Assembly: GCA_012744275.1 (NCBI GenBank)
Contig: JAAYIE010000100.1
Location: forward strand, 1 to 60,990
DNA: 60,990 nt
DNA from: Desulfobulbaceae bacterium
GTDB taxonomy: Bacteria; Desulfobacterota; Desulfobulbia; Desulfobulbales; Desulfobulbaceae
Direction: 5' to 3'
The notes below the pieces were generated by a model. It ran no database searches. It had not been told where the DNA came from and worked only from the letters and a program-made list of their open reading frames with translations. Shown in pieces: positions 53,732-60,990 of this stretch. The position numbers were made by a program, and so were the translations under genes. The first letter of the stretch is position 1; every line of letters begins with the position of its first letter.

Positions 53732-55228
53732 ATGAACGAGTTGCAGACAGCCACCACCATCATGGAACATAGTTTTCTGCCCATTGCCGTACTGATTCCA
53801 CTGGTGGGCAGCCTGGTGGTGATGCTTTTAAAAAATAATCCTAATCTGCGCGAGTTCACTTCTTTTTCTGCCTCGATCCTGCTCTTTGCGGTGGTGTGTT
53901 CGTTTATCCCTGCGCTCAAAAAAGGCGTGACTCTGGTATATCCGGTATTCCATCTGCTGCCCGGTTTGTCCATCACCCTCAGGGCTGATGGCTTTTCCAT
54001 GATCTTTGCCCTGGTCGCCTCGTCTCTATGGATGATCGCGGTTTTTTACTCCATGGGCTACATGCGTGCCCATAACGAACCCAAACAAACCAGATTCAAT
54101 GCCTGTTTCGCCCTGGCCATTTTCGGCGCCATTGGCGTAGCCTTCTCCGACAATCTTTTCACCCTGTACCTGTTCTACGAGATCGTCTCCATCTGTACCT
54201 ACCCGCTGGTGGCCCACCATCAGGACGGAGAATCCTACGAAGGTGCACGCAAGTACATCATCTATCTCGCCGGCACAGCTAAACTCCTGTTGCTGCCCGC
54301 CCTGGCGCTCATCTATGTGCTCACTGGTAGCCTGGATTTTTCCCACAACATCAGTCAGGGCGTGTTCAGTGCCAATGCTCCTGGCTGGATGGTGGTCATG
54401 CTTTACATCTTCTGCCTGCTCGGTTTCGCCAAAAACGGTATCATGCCCCTGCACCACTGGCTGCCCGGAGCAATGGTAGCACCCACCCCGGTTTCGGCGC
54501 TGCTGCATGCGGTGGCTGTGGTCAAGGTTGGCGTGTTTTCCACCACCAGGGTAATGCTCTACATTTTCGGGGTGGATACCATGCAGCAGTTGAATCTGGG
54601 CATTCCCACCGCCTACTTTGTTGGCTGCACCATTATACTGGCCTCGGTGATTGCGCTGTCCAAGGACAACCTGAAGGCACGGCTTGCCTACTCCACGGTG
54701 AGCCAGCTATCCTACATCATCATGGGCGTGGCCCTGCTCACTCCGCATGCCATTGCCGGTGGGCTCATCCACATCGTCAATCATGCTTTTGCCAAAATCA
54801 CCCTCTTTTTCTGCGCTGGCGCAATCTTTATTGCCGCACACAAAAAAGATATCTCCGAAATGGGTGGCCTGGGCCGCACTATGCCCTTTACCTTTGGCGC
54901 TTTTGCCGTGGCGGCGCTGTCCATGATCGGTGCACCGCCGGTTGCAGGTTTTGTGAGTAAATGGTACCTGCTGGTTGGCTCAATGGAGGCGCATCAGATC
55001 GGCATCCTTCTGATCCTCATCGCCTCCACGGTGCTGAATGCAGGCTATTTTGTGCCCGTTGTGTACAGGGGTTTTTTCGGCAAGCCACCCGTCGGTGCAC
55101 TTGAAGGCGGTATCCGGGAGGCACCTCTCTCCATGCTCGTCCCCCTGCTCCTGGCGGTGGCGGTTTCGGTGCTCATTGGTATTTATCCGAACTTTATGAT
55201 GCAGTTTGTCAATATGGTGACAGGATGA
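53732..55228 (+). CDS. Antiporter-like complex I subunit, MrpD/NuoL-type (first copy)
   Basis: A 498-residue proton-pumping subunit with about 14 helices. LFTLYLFYEIVSICTYPLVA near residue 144 has the conserved membrane glutamate. FAKNGIMPLHHWLPGAMVAP, TPVSALLHAVAVVKVGV near 240 has the channel lysines and the proline-broken helix. ARLAYSTVSQLSYIIMGVAL near 310 and GGLIHIVNHAFAKITLFFCA near 345 complete the second half-channel. Its length lacks the long C-terminal lateral helix of NuoL, and the sequence is closer to Mrp antiporter subunit D. It occupies the place normally held by nuoL, and its stop overlaps the next gene. Confidence 0.88.
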   Translation: MNELQTATTIMEHSFLPIAVLIPLVGSLVVMLLKNNPNLREFTSFSASILLFAVVCSFIPALKKGVTLVYPVFHLLPGLSITLRADGFSMIFALVASSLWMIAVFYSMGYMRAHNEPKQTRFNACFALAIFGAIGVAFSDNLFTLYLFYEIVSICTYPLVAHHQDGESYEGARKYIIYLAGTAKLLLLPALALIYVLTGSLDFSHNISQGVFSANAPGWMVVMLYIFCLLGFAKNGIMPLHHWLPGAMVAPTPVSALLHAVAVVKVGVFSTTRVMLYIFGVDTMQQLNLGIPTAYFVGCTIILASVIALSKDNLKARLAYSTVSQLSYIIMGVALLTPHAIAGGLIHIVNHAFAKITLFFCAGAIFIAAHKKDISEMGGLGRTMPFTFGAFAVAALSMIGAPPVAGFVSKWYLLVGSMEAHQIGILLILIASTVLNAGYFVPVVYRGFFGKPPVGALEGGIREAPLSMLVPLLLAVAVSVLIGIYPNFMMQFVNMVTG

Positions 55229-55500
55229 AAGAGGTTAATACGCCCAGTCCTGCAAAGAATGGTGCTGTCAAGGCCACTTTGTTTGCGCTTCTAGCAGGCG
55301 TCGCTGTCCTCAGCCTGATGGTGGAAAATCAACATCCGCACAGCTGGCTGGAGGCACATCTCCCTTTTTTCTGGTCTTTCTTTGCCTTTTTTTCTGCAAT
55401 CGTACTCATTGGCCTGAGCAAATGGCTGGCCAAGGCCGGACTTGAGGCCCCACCCGACTGCTACGATATCCCCCTGCTGCCGTCGGAGGAAGAAAGTTGA
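55225..55500 (+). CDS. Small two-helix membrane protein in the nuo operon
   Basis: A 91-residue protein with a short basic/polar N-terminus, a helix near residues 17-32 (TLFALLAGVAVLSLM), a second helix near 48-68 (FFWSFFAFFSAIVLIGLSKW) and an acidic tail (IPLLPSEEES). It overlaps both neighbours (ATGA at the start, TGATG at the end), so it is translationally coupled to two antiporter-like subunits. I know no named family. It may be an accessory subunit of the extended membrane arm. Confidence 0.75.
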   Translation: MKEVNTPSPAKNGAVKATLFALLAGVAVLSLMVENQHPHSWLEAHLPFFWSFFAFFSAIVLIGLSKWLAKAGLEAPPDCYDIPLLPSEEES

Positions 55501-57287
55501 TGAGTATTTTTATCCATCCAACACTGATTCTTTTGGGCGGCGCACTGCTCCTGCCCTGGGTACGCGGACCGCTCCGCACTGCTTACCTACTGGCAGTGCC
55601 CCTGCTGGCTCTTACCGCGGTATTGGGTAACAGCATGCTTAACGGCAATCTCGCCACCTTAACCTATCTGGAGTGGCAACTTGTCTTTGGCCGGGTTGAC
55701 AAGCTCTCCACCATATTCGCACTCATCATGGCCCTGGTGACGGTGCTCGCCACCCTCTACGGCCTGCACGTGGAGAAAAACTGCGAGCACATCGCCGCTT
55801 GGACCTATGCCGCTGGTTCGCTTGGTGTGATCTACTGTGGGGACTACCTCAGCCTCTTTCTCTTCTGGGAAATGATGGCCTTCTCTTCGGTTTTTTTGAT
55901 CTGGTTCAGACGAGGTCCGCAATCACTCCAAACTGGCTACCGTTACCTGATCATCCATACCATTGGTGGTGTGATTCTGTTGGCCGGCATCCTGCTGCGC
56001 TATCAGGCGGTGGGCGATATCAGTTTTACCCTTATGGACATCAAGGAACCGCAGCTCTACACCTGGTTGATCATGCTGGGCTTTGGCCTGAATGCTGCAG
56101 TAGTACCACTGCACTCATGGCTGCCGGACGCCTACGGCGAGGCCTCTTTTAACGGTGCAGTCTTTCTCTGCGCCATCACTACCAAAACCGCCGTATACGC
56201 CCTGGCCAGGGCCTGCGCCGGGATGGAAGTATTGGTTGTGTTTGGGGTAATCATGGCCCTCTATGGCCTGGTCTACGCCTTGTTAGAGAACGATATTCGC
56301 CGTTTGCTGGCTTGGTCGATTGTCTCCCAAGTTGGCTACATGGTTGCAGGAATCGGTATTGGCACAGAACTTGCCATAAACGGTGCGGTTGCCCACGCTG
56401 TAGTGCATATCCTCTACAAAAGTCTGCTCTTCATGGGCACAGGCGCAGTCCTGTACAGCACGGGGAAAACAAAGTTCAGCGAATTGGGCGGGCTGTACGC
56501 AAAAATGCCAGCCACCTGCGGGCTGACCCTGATTGGCTGCCTCTCCATTGCCGCAGCTCCCTGTTTTGCTGCTTACGTAAGCAAATCCATGATTATCGGC
56601 GCAGGTTTTGAGGCGCACCAGAACTGGGCGGCCTGGCTGCTCATGTTTGCCGCTATCGGCACCATCCTCTACAATGGCCTGAAGTTGCCCTACTTCCTCT
56701 TCTTCGGTGAAAATCGTTGCAGCAACACTACCTGGAATAAGGCTGGCGATCCGCCTCTAAACATGCTCATCGCCATGACCTTCGGCGCAGCCCTCTGTTT
56801 TTTAGTCGGTGTGGCTCCTGGTTTTCTCTACAGTGCCCTGCCCTTTGCCACCAGCTACAATCCCTATACTGCCTATCATCTGGTAGAAACCCTGCAACTG
56901 CTCGGCTTCACGGCCTTAGCTTTTTACCTGTGCCGCAGGTTGCTTGTGCCCAAGGATGTGGTCTATGTGGATATGGACTGGATCTACCGCCAGGGCGGGC
57001 GCGCCTTTATGTGGCTGGTGCGGCACCCACTGCAGTGGTTTGACTGGGCCTGGGGCGAGTTGTACCGTAGTTTTGCCCTGCCGCTGATAATGCTTGTAGC
57101 CCGTTTCTCCAGTTGGTTTGACTGGCATATTATTGACGGGATAGTAGACGGATTTGCCCGTACGGTGCGGGCCCTGGGCGGACATTTACGACTTTTACAA
57201 AGCGGTCGGATACAATTCGTCTTTTTCCAGGTCTTTGCCCTGGCAGCGCTTCTGCTCATCACTCTGGCTCTTTTTCTTGTGTACTGA
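55500..57287 (+). CDS. Antiporter-like complex I subunit, MrpD/NuoL-type (second copy)
   Basis: A 595-residue pump subunit. The antiporter core has LFLFWEMMAFSSVFLIWFRR near residue 120, AVVPLHSWLPDAYGEASFNG near 203, RRLLAWSIVSQVGYMVAGIG near 265 and AVVHILYKSLLFMGTGAV near 300. The C-terminal 120 residues are unlike the first copy: YVDMDWIYRQGGRAFMWLVR is Mrp-like, and WHIIDGIVDGFARTVRALGG followed by a last helix resembles the C-terminal end of NuoL. It may therefore be the terminal distal subunit. The ATG at 55500 overlaps the preceding stop; a TTG one codon earlier is in frame. Confidence 0.87.
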   Translation: MSIFIHPTLILLGGALLLPWVRGPLRTAYLLAVPLLALTAVLGNSMLNGNLATLTYLEWQLVFGRVDKLSTIFALIMALVTVLATLYGLHVEKNCEHIAAWTYAAGSLGVIYCGDYLSLFLFWEMMAFSSVFLIWFRRGPQSLQTGYRYLIIHTIGGVILLAGILLRYQAVGDISFTLMDIKEPQLYTWLIMLGFGLNAAVVPLHSWLPDAYGEASFNGAVFLCAITTKTAVYALARACAGMEVLVVFGVIMALYGLVYALLENDIRRLLAWSIVSQVGYMVAGIGIGTELAINGAVAHAVVHILYKSLLFMGTGAVLYSTGKTKFSELGGLYAKMPATCGLTLIGCLSIAAAPCFAAYVSKSMIIGAGFEAHQNWAAWLLMFAAIGTILYNGLKLPYFLFFGENRCSNTTWNKAGDPPLNMLIAMTFGAALCFLVGVAPGFLYSALPFATSYNPYTAYHLVETLQLLGFTALAFYLCRRLLVPKDVVYVDMDWIYRQGGRAFMWLVRHPLQWFDWAWGELYRSFALPLIMLVARFSSWFDWHIIDGIVDGFARTVRALGGHLRLLQSGRIQFVFFQVFALAALLLITLALFLVY

Positions 57288-57301
57288 ATGGGAAAAACGC
57301 G

Positions 57302-58822
57302 ATGAACCAGTTACTGATCAACAGCGGCTTTCCCTGGTTGAACCTGTTGGTGGGCTTGCCCCTGGCAGGTGCGCTCATCCTGCTTGTTTTTGGCAAGGAT
57401 ACCATCTCCCGCCAGCTCACCCTTATCATTACCCTGGTCAACGCCCTCTGCACCCTGCCGGTATTGCATGGTTTTGACAGCAGCAACACAGCTTTTCAAT
57501 TCGCCCACATCTATACCTGGATACCGCAGCTGCACATCAACTATACGGTGGGTGTGGATGGTATCTCCATCCTCCTGGTGGCCTTAACCACACTGGTCAT
57601 GCCACTGTGTGTGCTGGCCTCCTGGACTTACATCAATAAGCGGATAACAGCCTTCATGGTTTGCCTCCTGGTAATGGAAAGCGCCATGATCGGGGTTTTT
57701 ATCGCCCTTGATTTCGTGCTTTTTTATATTTTCTGGGAATTTATGCTCATTCCCATGTACCTGCTCATTGCCATCTGGGGTGGCCCGCGCAAAAGTTATG
57801 CCTCTATCAAATTCTTCCTCTATACCCTGGCTGGCTCGGTTTTACTGTTGGTAGCCATCATTGCCCTGTACCTGCACAACGGCACCTTTTTCATTCCGGC
57901 CATGATGTGGCGCGAGTACGGACAACTCTTTCAACTGCTGATTTTTTTGGCCTTTTTTCTGGCCTTCGCCATCAAGGTGCCCATGTTTCCTTTCCACACT
58001 TGGTTGCCTGCCGCCCATGTGGAAGCTCCCACCGCAGGTTCGGTGCTGCTGGCATCCATTCTTTTAAAAATGGGCACCTATGGTTTTCTCCGCTTCTGCC
58101 TGCCCATCACGCCCGATGCCAGCATGCTTTTGGCAACCCCGCTTTTGTGGCTCTCCATCGCCGGCATTATCTACGGCGGCTGCACCGCACTGGCCCAACA
58201 AGACATGAAAAAGCTGATTGCGTATTCGTCGGTTGGCCACATGGGCTTTGTCACTCTGGGTATTTTTGTCTTCAATTTGCATGGCCTGCAGGGCGCAATG
58301 CTGCAGATGCTCAACCATGGTATCACGACGGGCGCGCTCTTTTTGTGCATTGGCATGATTTATGAGCGCAACCACAGTCGTGATCTGGCCAAGGCCACCG
58401 GATTAGGCCCGTACATGCCCTGGTTCGCCACCTTTTTCACCTTCTTTTCCCTGTCGGCCTTTGCCTTTCCCGGTACCAACTCCTTTATCGGCGAATTTCT
58501 AGTGCTGGCCGGAGCCTTTGCCCACAAACCTGCACTGGCCCTGGCCGCCGTGCCCGGGGCCTTGTTGGCCGCAGCCTACATGCTTCGCCTTTTGCAGAAG
58601 GTTATTTGGGGTGGGGTGAACAACCCGGACCAAAGCAAACTCAGCGATCTTGGGCTTCGTGAAATACTGGTCCTGGCCCCGCTGTTGCTGTTTGTATTCT
58701 GGATAGGATTGGGTCCGCAGCCCTTTCTTGACTATATGAATCCAACCCTGAACGAGCTGTTGCAGAAATTACACGAGTGGCAACAGGGGCAGCAGGGCAT
58801 GAGCCTGAACTGGATATTTTAA
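57302..58822 (+). CDS. nuoM: Complex I subunit NuoM
   Basis: Antiporter-like proton-pumping subunit, 506 residues, about 14 helices. VDGISILLVALTTLVMPLCV near residue 83, LFYIFWEFMLIPMYLLIAIW near 140 with the key glutamate, FAIKVPMFPFHTWLPAAHVE, APTAGSVLLASILLKMGTYG near 220 with the channel lysines, and IAYSSVGHMGFVTLGIFVFN near 300 are the standard NuoM motifs. It starts 14 bp after the second MrpD-like gene. Confidence 0.95.
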   Translation: MNQLLINSGFPWLNLLVGLPLAGALILLVFGKDTISRQLTLIITLVNALCTLPVLHGFDSSNTAFQFAHIYTWIPQLHINYTVGVDGISILLVALTTLVMPLCVLASWTYINKRITAFMVCLLVMESAMIGVFIALDFVLFYIFWEFMLIPMYLLIAIWGGPRKSYASIKFFLYTLAGSVLLLVAIIALYLHNGTFFIPAMMWREYGQLFQLLIFLAFFLAFAIKVPMFPFHTWLPAAHVEAPTAGSVLLASILLKMGTYGFLRFCLPITPDASMLLATPLLWLSIAGIIYGGCTALAQQDMKKLIAYSSVGHMGFVTLGIFVFNLHGLQGAMLQMLNHGITTGALFLCIGMIYERNHSRDLAKATGLGPYMPWFATFFTFFSLSAFAFPGTNSFIGEFLVLAGAFAHKPALALAAVPGALLAAAYMLRLLQKVIWGGVNNPDQSKLSDLGLREILVLAPLLLFVFWIGLGPQPFLDYMNPTLNELLQKLHEWQQGQQGMSLNWIF

Positions 58823-58903
58823 GACAGATGCAACGACAATTCGACCTTATAGCCACTACGGCTGCTTCCGTTGAACAACTGAAGAGGACTTGAGGCGGCT
58901 ACC

Positions 58904-60328
58904 ATGCTCATTCTCCCTGAATTGGTTGTCCTGGGCAGCGCACTGCTTTTCTTTGCCGTAAGCCTTACCGGTAAACCGCAACCACAGTTGCTTCGGGCCC
59001 TTGCCCTGTTCTGCGGGCTTGCGGTGCTGGCCTGTGCTTGTGCCACATCCCGCATGGAAGGGCTGCTTTTTTTCACAAGCTACAGCATCAGCCCCTTTTC
59101 CCAGCTGTTCAAGGTTCTTTTGGCTGGCACCTTCATCTTTGTCCTCATTAGCGGCCAGCGATTGACCAGCATAGCCGCCGCTGTACAGGCAGAGTACTAT
59201 CTTTTCCTTTTTTTAAGTGTTTTCGGGCTCATGCTTTTGGTGAGCGCCAACGAACTGATTCTGCTTTTCATAGCGCTTGAGCTTTCCTCCTTTGCCCTTT
59301 ACCTGCTCGTGCCCATGCGTGACGACAGTGGTGGTCTGCGTCCACAGATGGAGGCGGGCATCAAATACCTGCTCTTTGGCGTCATCGCCACCGGATTCAT
59401 GCTCTTCGGTATGAGCTATCTGTTCGGTCTGACCGGGACCACCTCCTTGGCCACCATGTTCAACGCTGTACAGCAAGGCGGAATGCCACCGCTGGCGCTA
59501 GTGGCTTTCTTACTGGTACTATGCGGCTTTCTATTCAAGCTGGCGGTCTTTCCCTTCCACTTTTGGGTGCCTGATGTATATCAGGGTGCGGCCAATGAAA
59601 CCGTAAGTTTCATCGCCACCCTACCTAAAATTGCGGCTGTTGCCCTGCTCATCCGTCTGATGCAGTTATTACCACCGGGGCAGGAACCGTTCCTGGTGCT
59701 GTTTTTTGCCGTGTTGGCGCTGACCTCCATGTTCTATGGTAATCTCTGCGCCCTGGTGCAGGATGATATCAAACGTCTTCTGGGCTTCTCCGGCATAGCC
59801 CATGCCGGCTTCATCCTGCTGGCGCTGCTTACCCTGAAGGAAGAAGGCTACGGCTTGGCCATGTACTACATTGGTGCCTACGTGCTCATGAATCTGGCCT
59901 GTTTCCTGGTACTGTGCGCCATCGCTCAAAAGGGAGAGAACCTGCGCATTGCGGATCTGCACGGCCTTTCCAAGGAACAGCCCATTCTTGCCTTTATCCT
60001 GGCCACCGGCCTCTTTGGCCTAGCCGGCATCCCACCCTTTGCCGGGTTCATGGGCAAGTTTCTGATACTCACTGAGGCCCTGAACAGGGGCCACTTGGTA
60101 CTGGTTGTCCTGGCGGTCATCAATACTGCCATTGCCATCTACTACTACCTGCTGGTGGTGCGCGCCGCCTACACTGTGGATGCAACCGCCAAATCTACCG
60201 AAACGCCTCCTCCATCGCTCCTTACTACTGCCGCTGGTATTACGCTGGTCATCGCTATCATCATTGTTGGAATTCTACCCGCAAAGCTTATTGCCCTTGC
60301 AAGTGACGTGGTGCAACGTTTAGGATAA
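58904..60328 (+). CDS. nuoN: Complex I subunit NuoN
   Basis: Antiporter-like proton-pumping subunit next to NuoK, 474 residues. ELILLFIALELSSFALYLLV near residue 118 contains the membrane glutamate. FKLAVFPFHFWVPDVYQGAA near 208 and KRLLGFSGIAHAGFILLALL near 290 are NuoN signatures, and GIPPFAGFMGKFLIL near 370 completes the second half-channel. It is the last gene of the operon, 81 bp after nuoM, with GAGG before the ATG. I saw no clear terminator immediately after it. Confidence 0.94.
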   Translation: MLILPELVVLGSALLFFAVSLTGKPQPQLLRALALFCGLAVLACACATSRMEGLLFFTSYSISPFSQLFKVLLAGTFIFVLISGQRLTSIAAAVQAEYYLFLFLSVFGLMLLVSANELILLFIALELSSFALYLLVPMRDDSGGLRPQMEAGIKYLLFGVIATGFMLFGMSYLFGLTGTTSLATMFNAVQQGGMPPLALVAFLLVLCGFLFKLAVFPFHFWVPDVYQGAANETVSFIATLPKIAAVALLIRLMQLLPPGQEPFLVLFFAVLALTSMFYGNLCALVQDDIKRLLGFSGIAHAGFILLALLTLKEEGYGLAMYYIGAYVLMNLACFLVLCAIAQKGENLRIADLHGLSKEQPILAFILATGLFGLAGIPPFAGFMGKFLILTEALNRGHLVLVVLAVINTAIAIYYYLLVVRAAYTVDATAKSTETPPPSLLTTAAGITLVIAIIIVGILPAKLIALASDVVQRLG

Positions 60329-60420
60329 ACGGATAGCTTATCTCCCTGTGACGATGTGGATAGCACCCTGCTGACCAGTCTGAATATTACTTTTTCATCA
60401 CCGGGAAGCCATTCTGCACC

Positions 60421-60839
60421 ATGATCAAAAAAGTCAGCATTGATGCCCTGCGGGTTGGCATATATGTGTATAACTTCAACTGTTCCGACGATACCGGTAA
60501 CATCTATACCGATCCCTGTACCATCAAGAGAGAAAGTACCATCAAAATCCTCAAGACTGGGGGCATAAAGGAAGTTTTTATCAATACCAGGCGCGGCTTG
60601 CCTGGATGTTGACAAAACACAACATCCTATCCAAAAACATCACGCTACAAGCCCTGTTGGCGCGATGACGAAGAACTTGCGGGCTCTCGCCCGGCAGTGC
60701 CACTCAAACTGGCGATACAATCAGTACAGCGAATCAGTCATGAGCACTGCAGGCTGCTCAACATGCCTATGAGGATGTTGCTAACGGCACAGTCCCTGAA
60801 GCCGGCCAGTTGTACAAGATTGCTGAGCAGTTACTGTAG
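60421..60839 (+). pseudogene. Broken N-terminal domain (DUF3391) of an HD-GYP protein
   Basis: The first frame (to 60612) reads MIKKVSIDALRVGIYVYNFN, then STIKILKTGGIKEVFINTRR, GLPG, the start of the DUF3391 domain found at the N-terminus of many HD-GYP cyclic-di-GMP phosphodiesterases. After a stop at 60610-60612, another frame (about 60745-60839) reads AAQHAYEDVANGTVPEAGQL, which fits the helical end of the same domain. No HD-GYP catalytic domain follows before the insertion element at the window edge, so the gene is broken and probably truncated by that element. Confidence 0.6.
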
Positions 60840-60880
60840 CTCTATTTTACCTAAACATCTTACGTGTAGTAGTTAGGACT

Positions 60881-60922
60881 TGACCTGACAGTTACCAGTT
60901 TTTTCTGGTGTCTGTCAGGTCA
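60881..60922. repeat. Inverted repeat at the end of an insertion element
   Basis: Perfect 11-base arms TGACCTGACAG (60881-60891) and complement (60912-60922), with additional CCAG/CTGG pairing inside around a T6 loop. The right arm contains the stop codon of the transposase read on the minus strand. It can act as a transcription terminator for that gene and as part of the element end. Confidence 0.6.
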
Positions 60923-60990
60923 GATTTGGTTCAGGTTTTTATCCTGCCAAAGTTTTTTCCCATCCTCAAGCGTTTCCATAGGCGTCCGGC
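60920..60990 (-). mobile_element. C-terminal edge of an IS481/IS3-like transposase
   Basis: Minus strand from the window edge reads RTPMETLEDGKKLWQDKNLN QI and a stop. The R-T-P-M-x-T-x-x-D-G ending is characteristic of the C-terminus of integrase-core (rve) transposases of the IS481/IS3 group. Only 22 codons are inside the window, so family and integrity cannot be settled. Confidence 0.6.

Noticed and set aside
53129-53770. A 213-codon minus-strand open frame in the nuo operon
   Set aside because: Antisense to nuoJ, nuoK and the start of the first MrpD-like gene. It has no support.

Overview
This window is chromosomal DNA of moderate GC content from a Gram-negative anaerobe, most likely a propionate-metabolising member of the Desulfobulbales (Desulfobulbus relatives, Desulfobacterota). 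The main evidence is a nearly complete methylmalonyl-CoA (succinate-propionate) pathway. It comprises succinyl-CoA synthetase (sucCD), a biotin transcarboxylase (12S-type subunit, small MmdE-like subunit, 5S-type subunit fused to the biotin carrier), a GctAB-type CoA-transferase, methylmalonyl-CoA epimerase, a single-chain B12-dependent mutase, its chaperone MeaB and a PduO-type cob(I)alamin adenosyltransferase. LpxC and LpxK, a TonB-dependent receptor and complex I indicate a lipid-A-bearing outer membrane and a quinone-linked respiratory chain. No rRNA, tRNA or CRISPR array was seen.

Layout. Positions 1-2.7 kb (minus strand) hold a decayed surface-glycan locus: a sugar-transferase/DegT-aminotransferase chimera, a DUF4143-type ATPase remnant, a second sugar-transferase remnant and a broken family-4 glycosyltransferase, with an apparently intact nagB in the middle. 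2.7-5.4 kb carries a TonB-dependent receptor and a YfiR-like periplasmic protein. 5.7-7.6 kb is leuCD with a clear terminator. 7.9-10.7 kb has a YejA-like solute-binding protein followed by an unusual P-loop/Asp23-like protein. 11.0-17.1 kb is sucCD plus the transcarboxylase genes. 17.3-20.9 kb (minus) has rfbC, rfbB, a DUF134 regulator and a diadenylate cyclase fused to YbbR domains. 21.1-30.4 kb contains rpmB, a small unknown protein, an atypical SDR protein, an M16 peptidase, a PHP phosphoesterase, an NtrC-type regulator, lpxK and lpxC.

30.5-37.7 kb is the second propionate block: the adenosyltransferase on the minus strand, then CoA-transferase A/B, epimerase, mutase and meaB. It is preceded by about 690 bp without a recognised gene that ends in an orphan intrinsic terminator, suggesting an attenuated leader or a small RNA. 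37.9-48.4 kb is a mixed region with a SagB/ThcOx-type oxidoreductase, a possible PilZ remnant, fbp, pepA, a CNNM/CBS membrane protein, a TIGR04211-type SH3 protein, a transposase remnant, a DegS-like protease, CorA and a LysR regulator.

48.8-60.3 kb is one long complex I operon, nuoABCDHIJK, then an MrpD/NuoL-like subunit, a small membrane protein, a second MrpD/NuoL-like subunit, nuoM and nuoN. It lacks the NADH-oxidising genes nuoEFG and encodes four antiporter-like subunits rather than three. The final kilobase holds a broken DUF3391/HD-GYP N-terminus and the edge of an IS481-like element.

Inferred physiology: propionate is activated by CoA transfer or made from succinate, carboxyl groups move between methylmalonyl-CoA and pyruvate, and electrons enter the quinone pool through a complex I whose donor is not NADH via NuoEFG, unless those subunits are encoded elsewhere.
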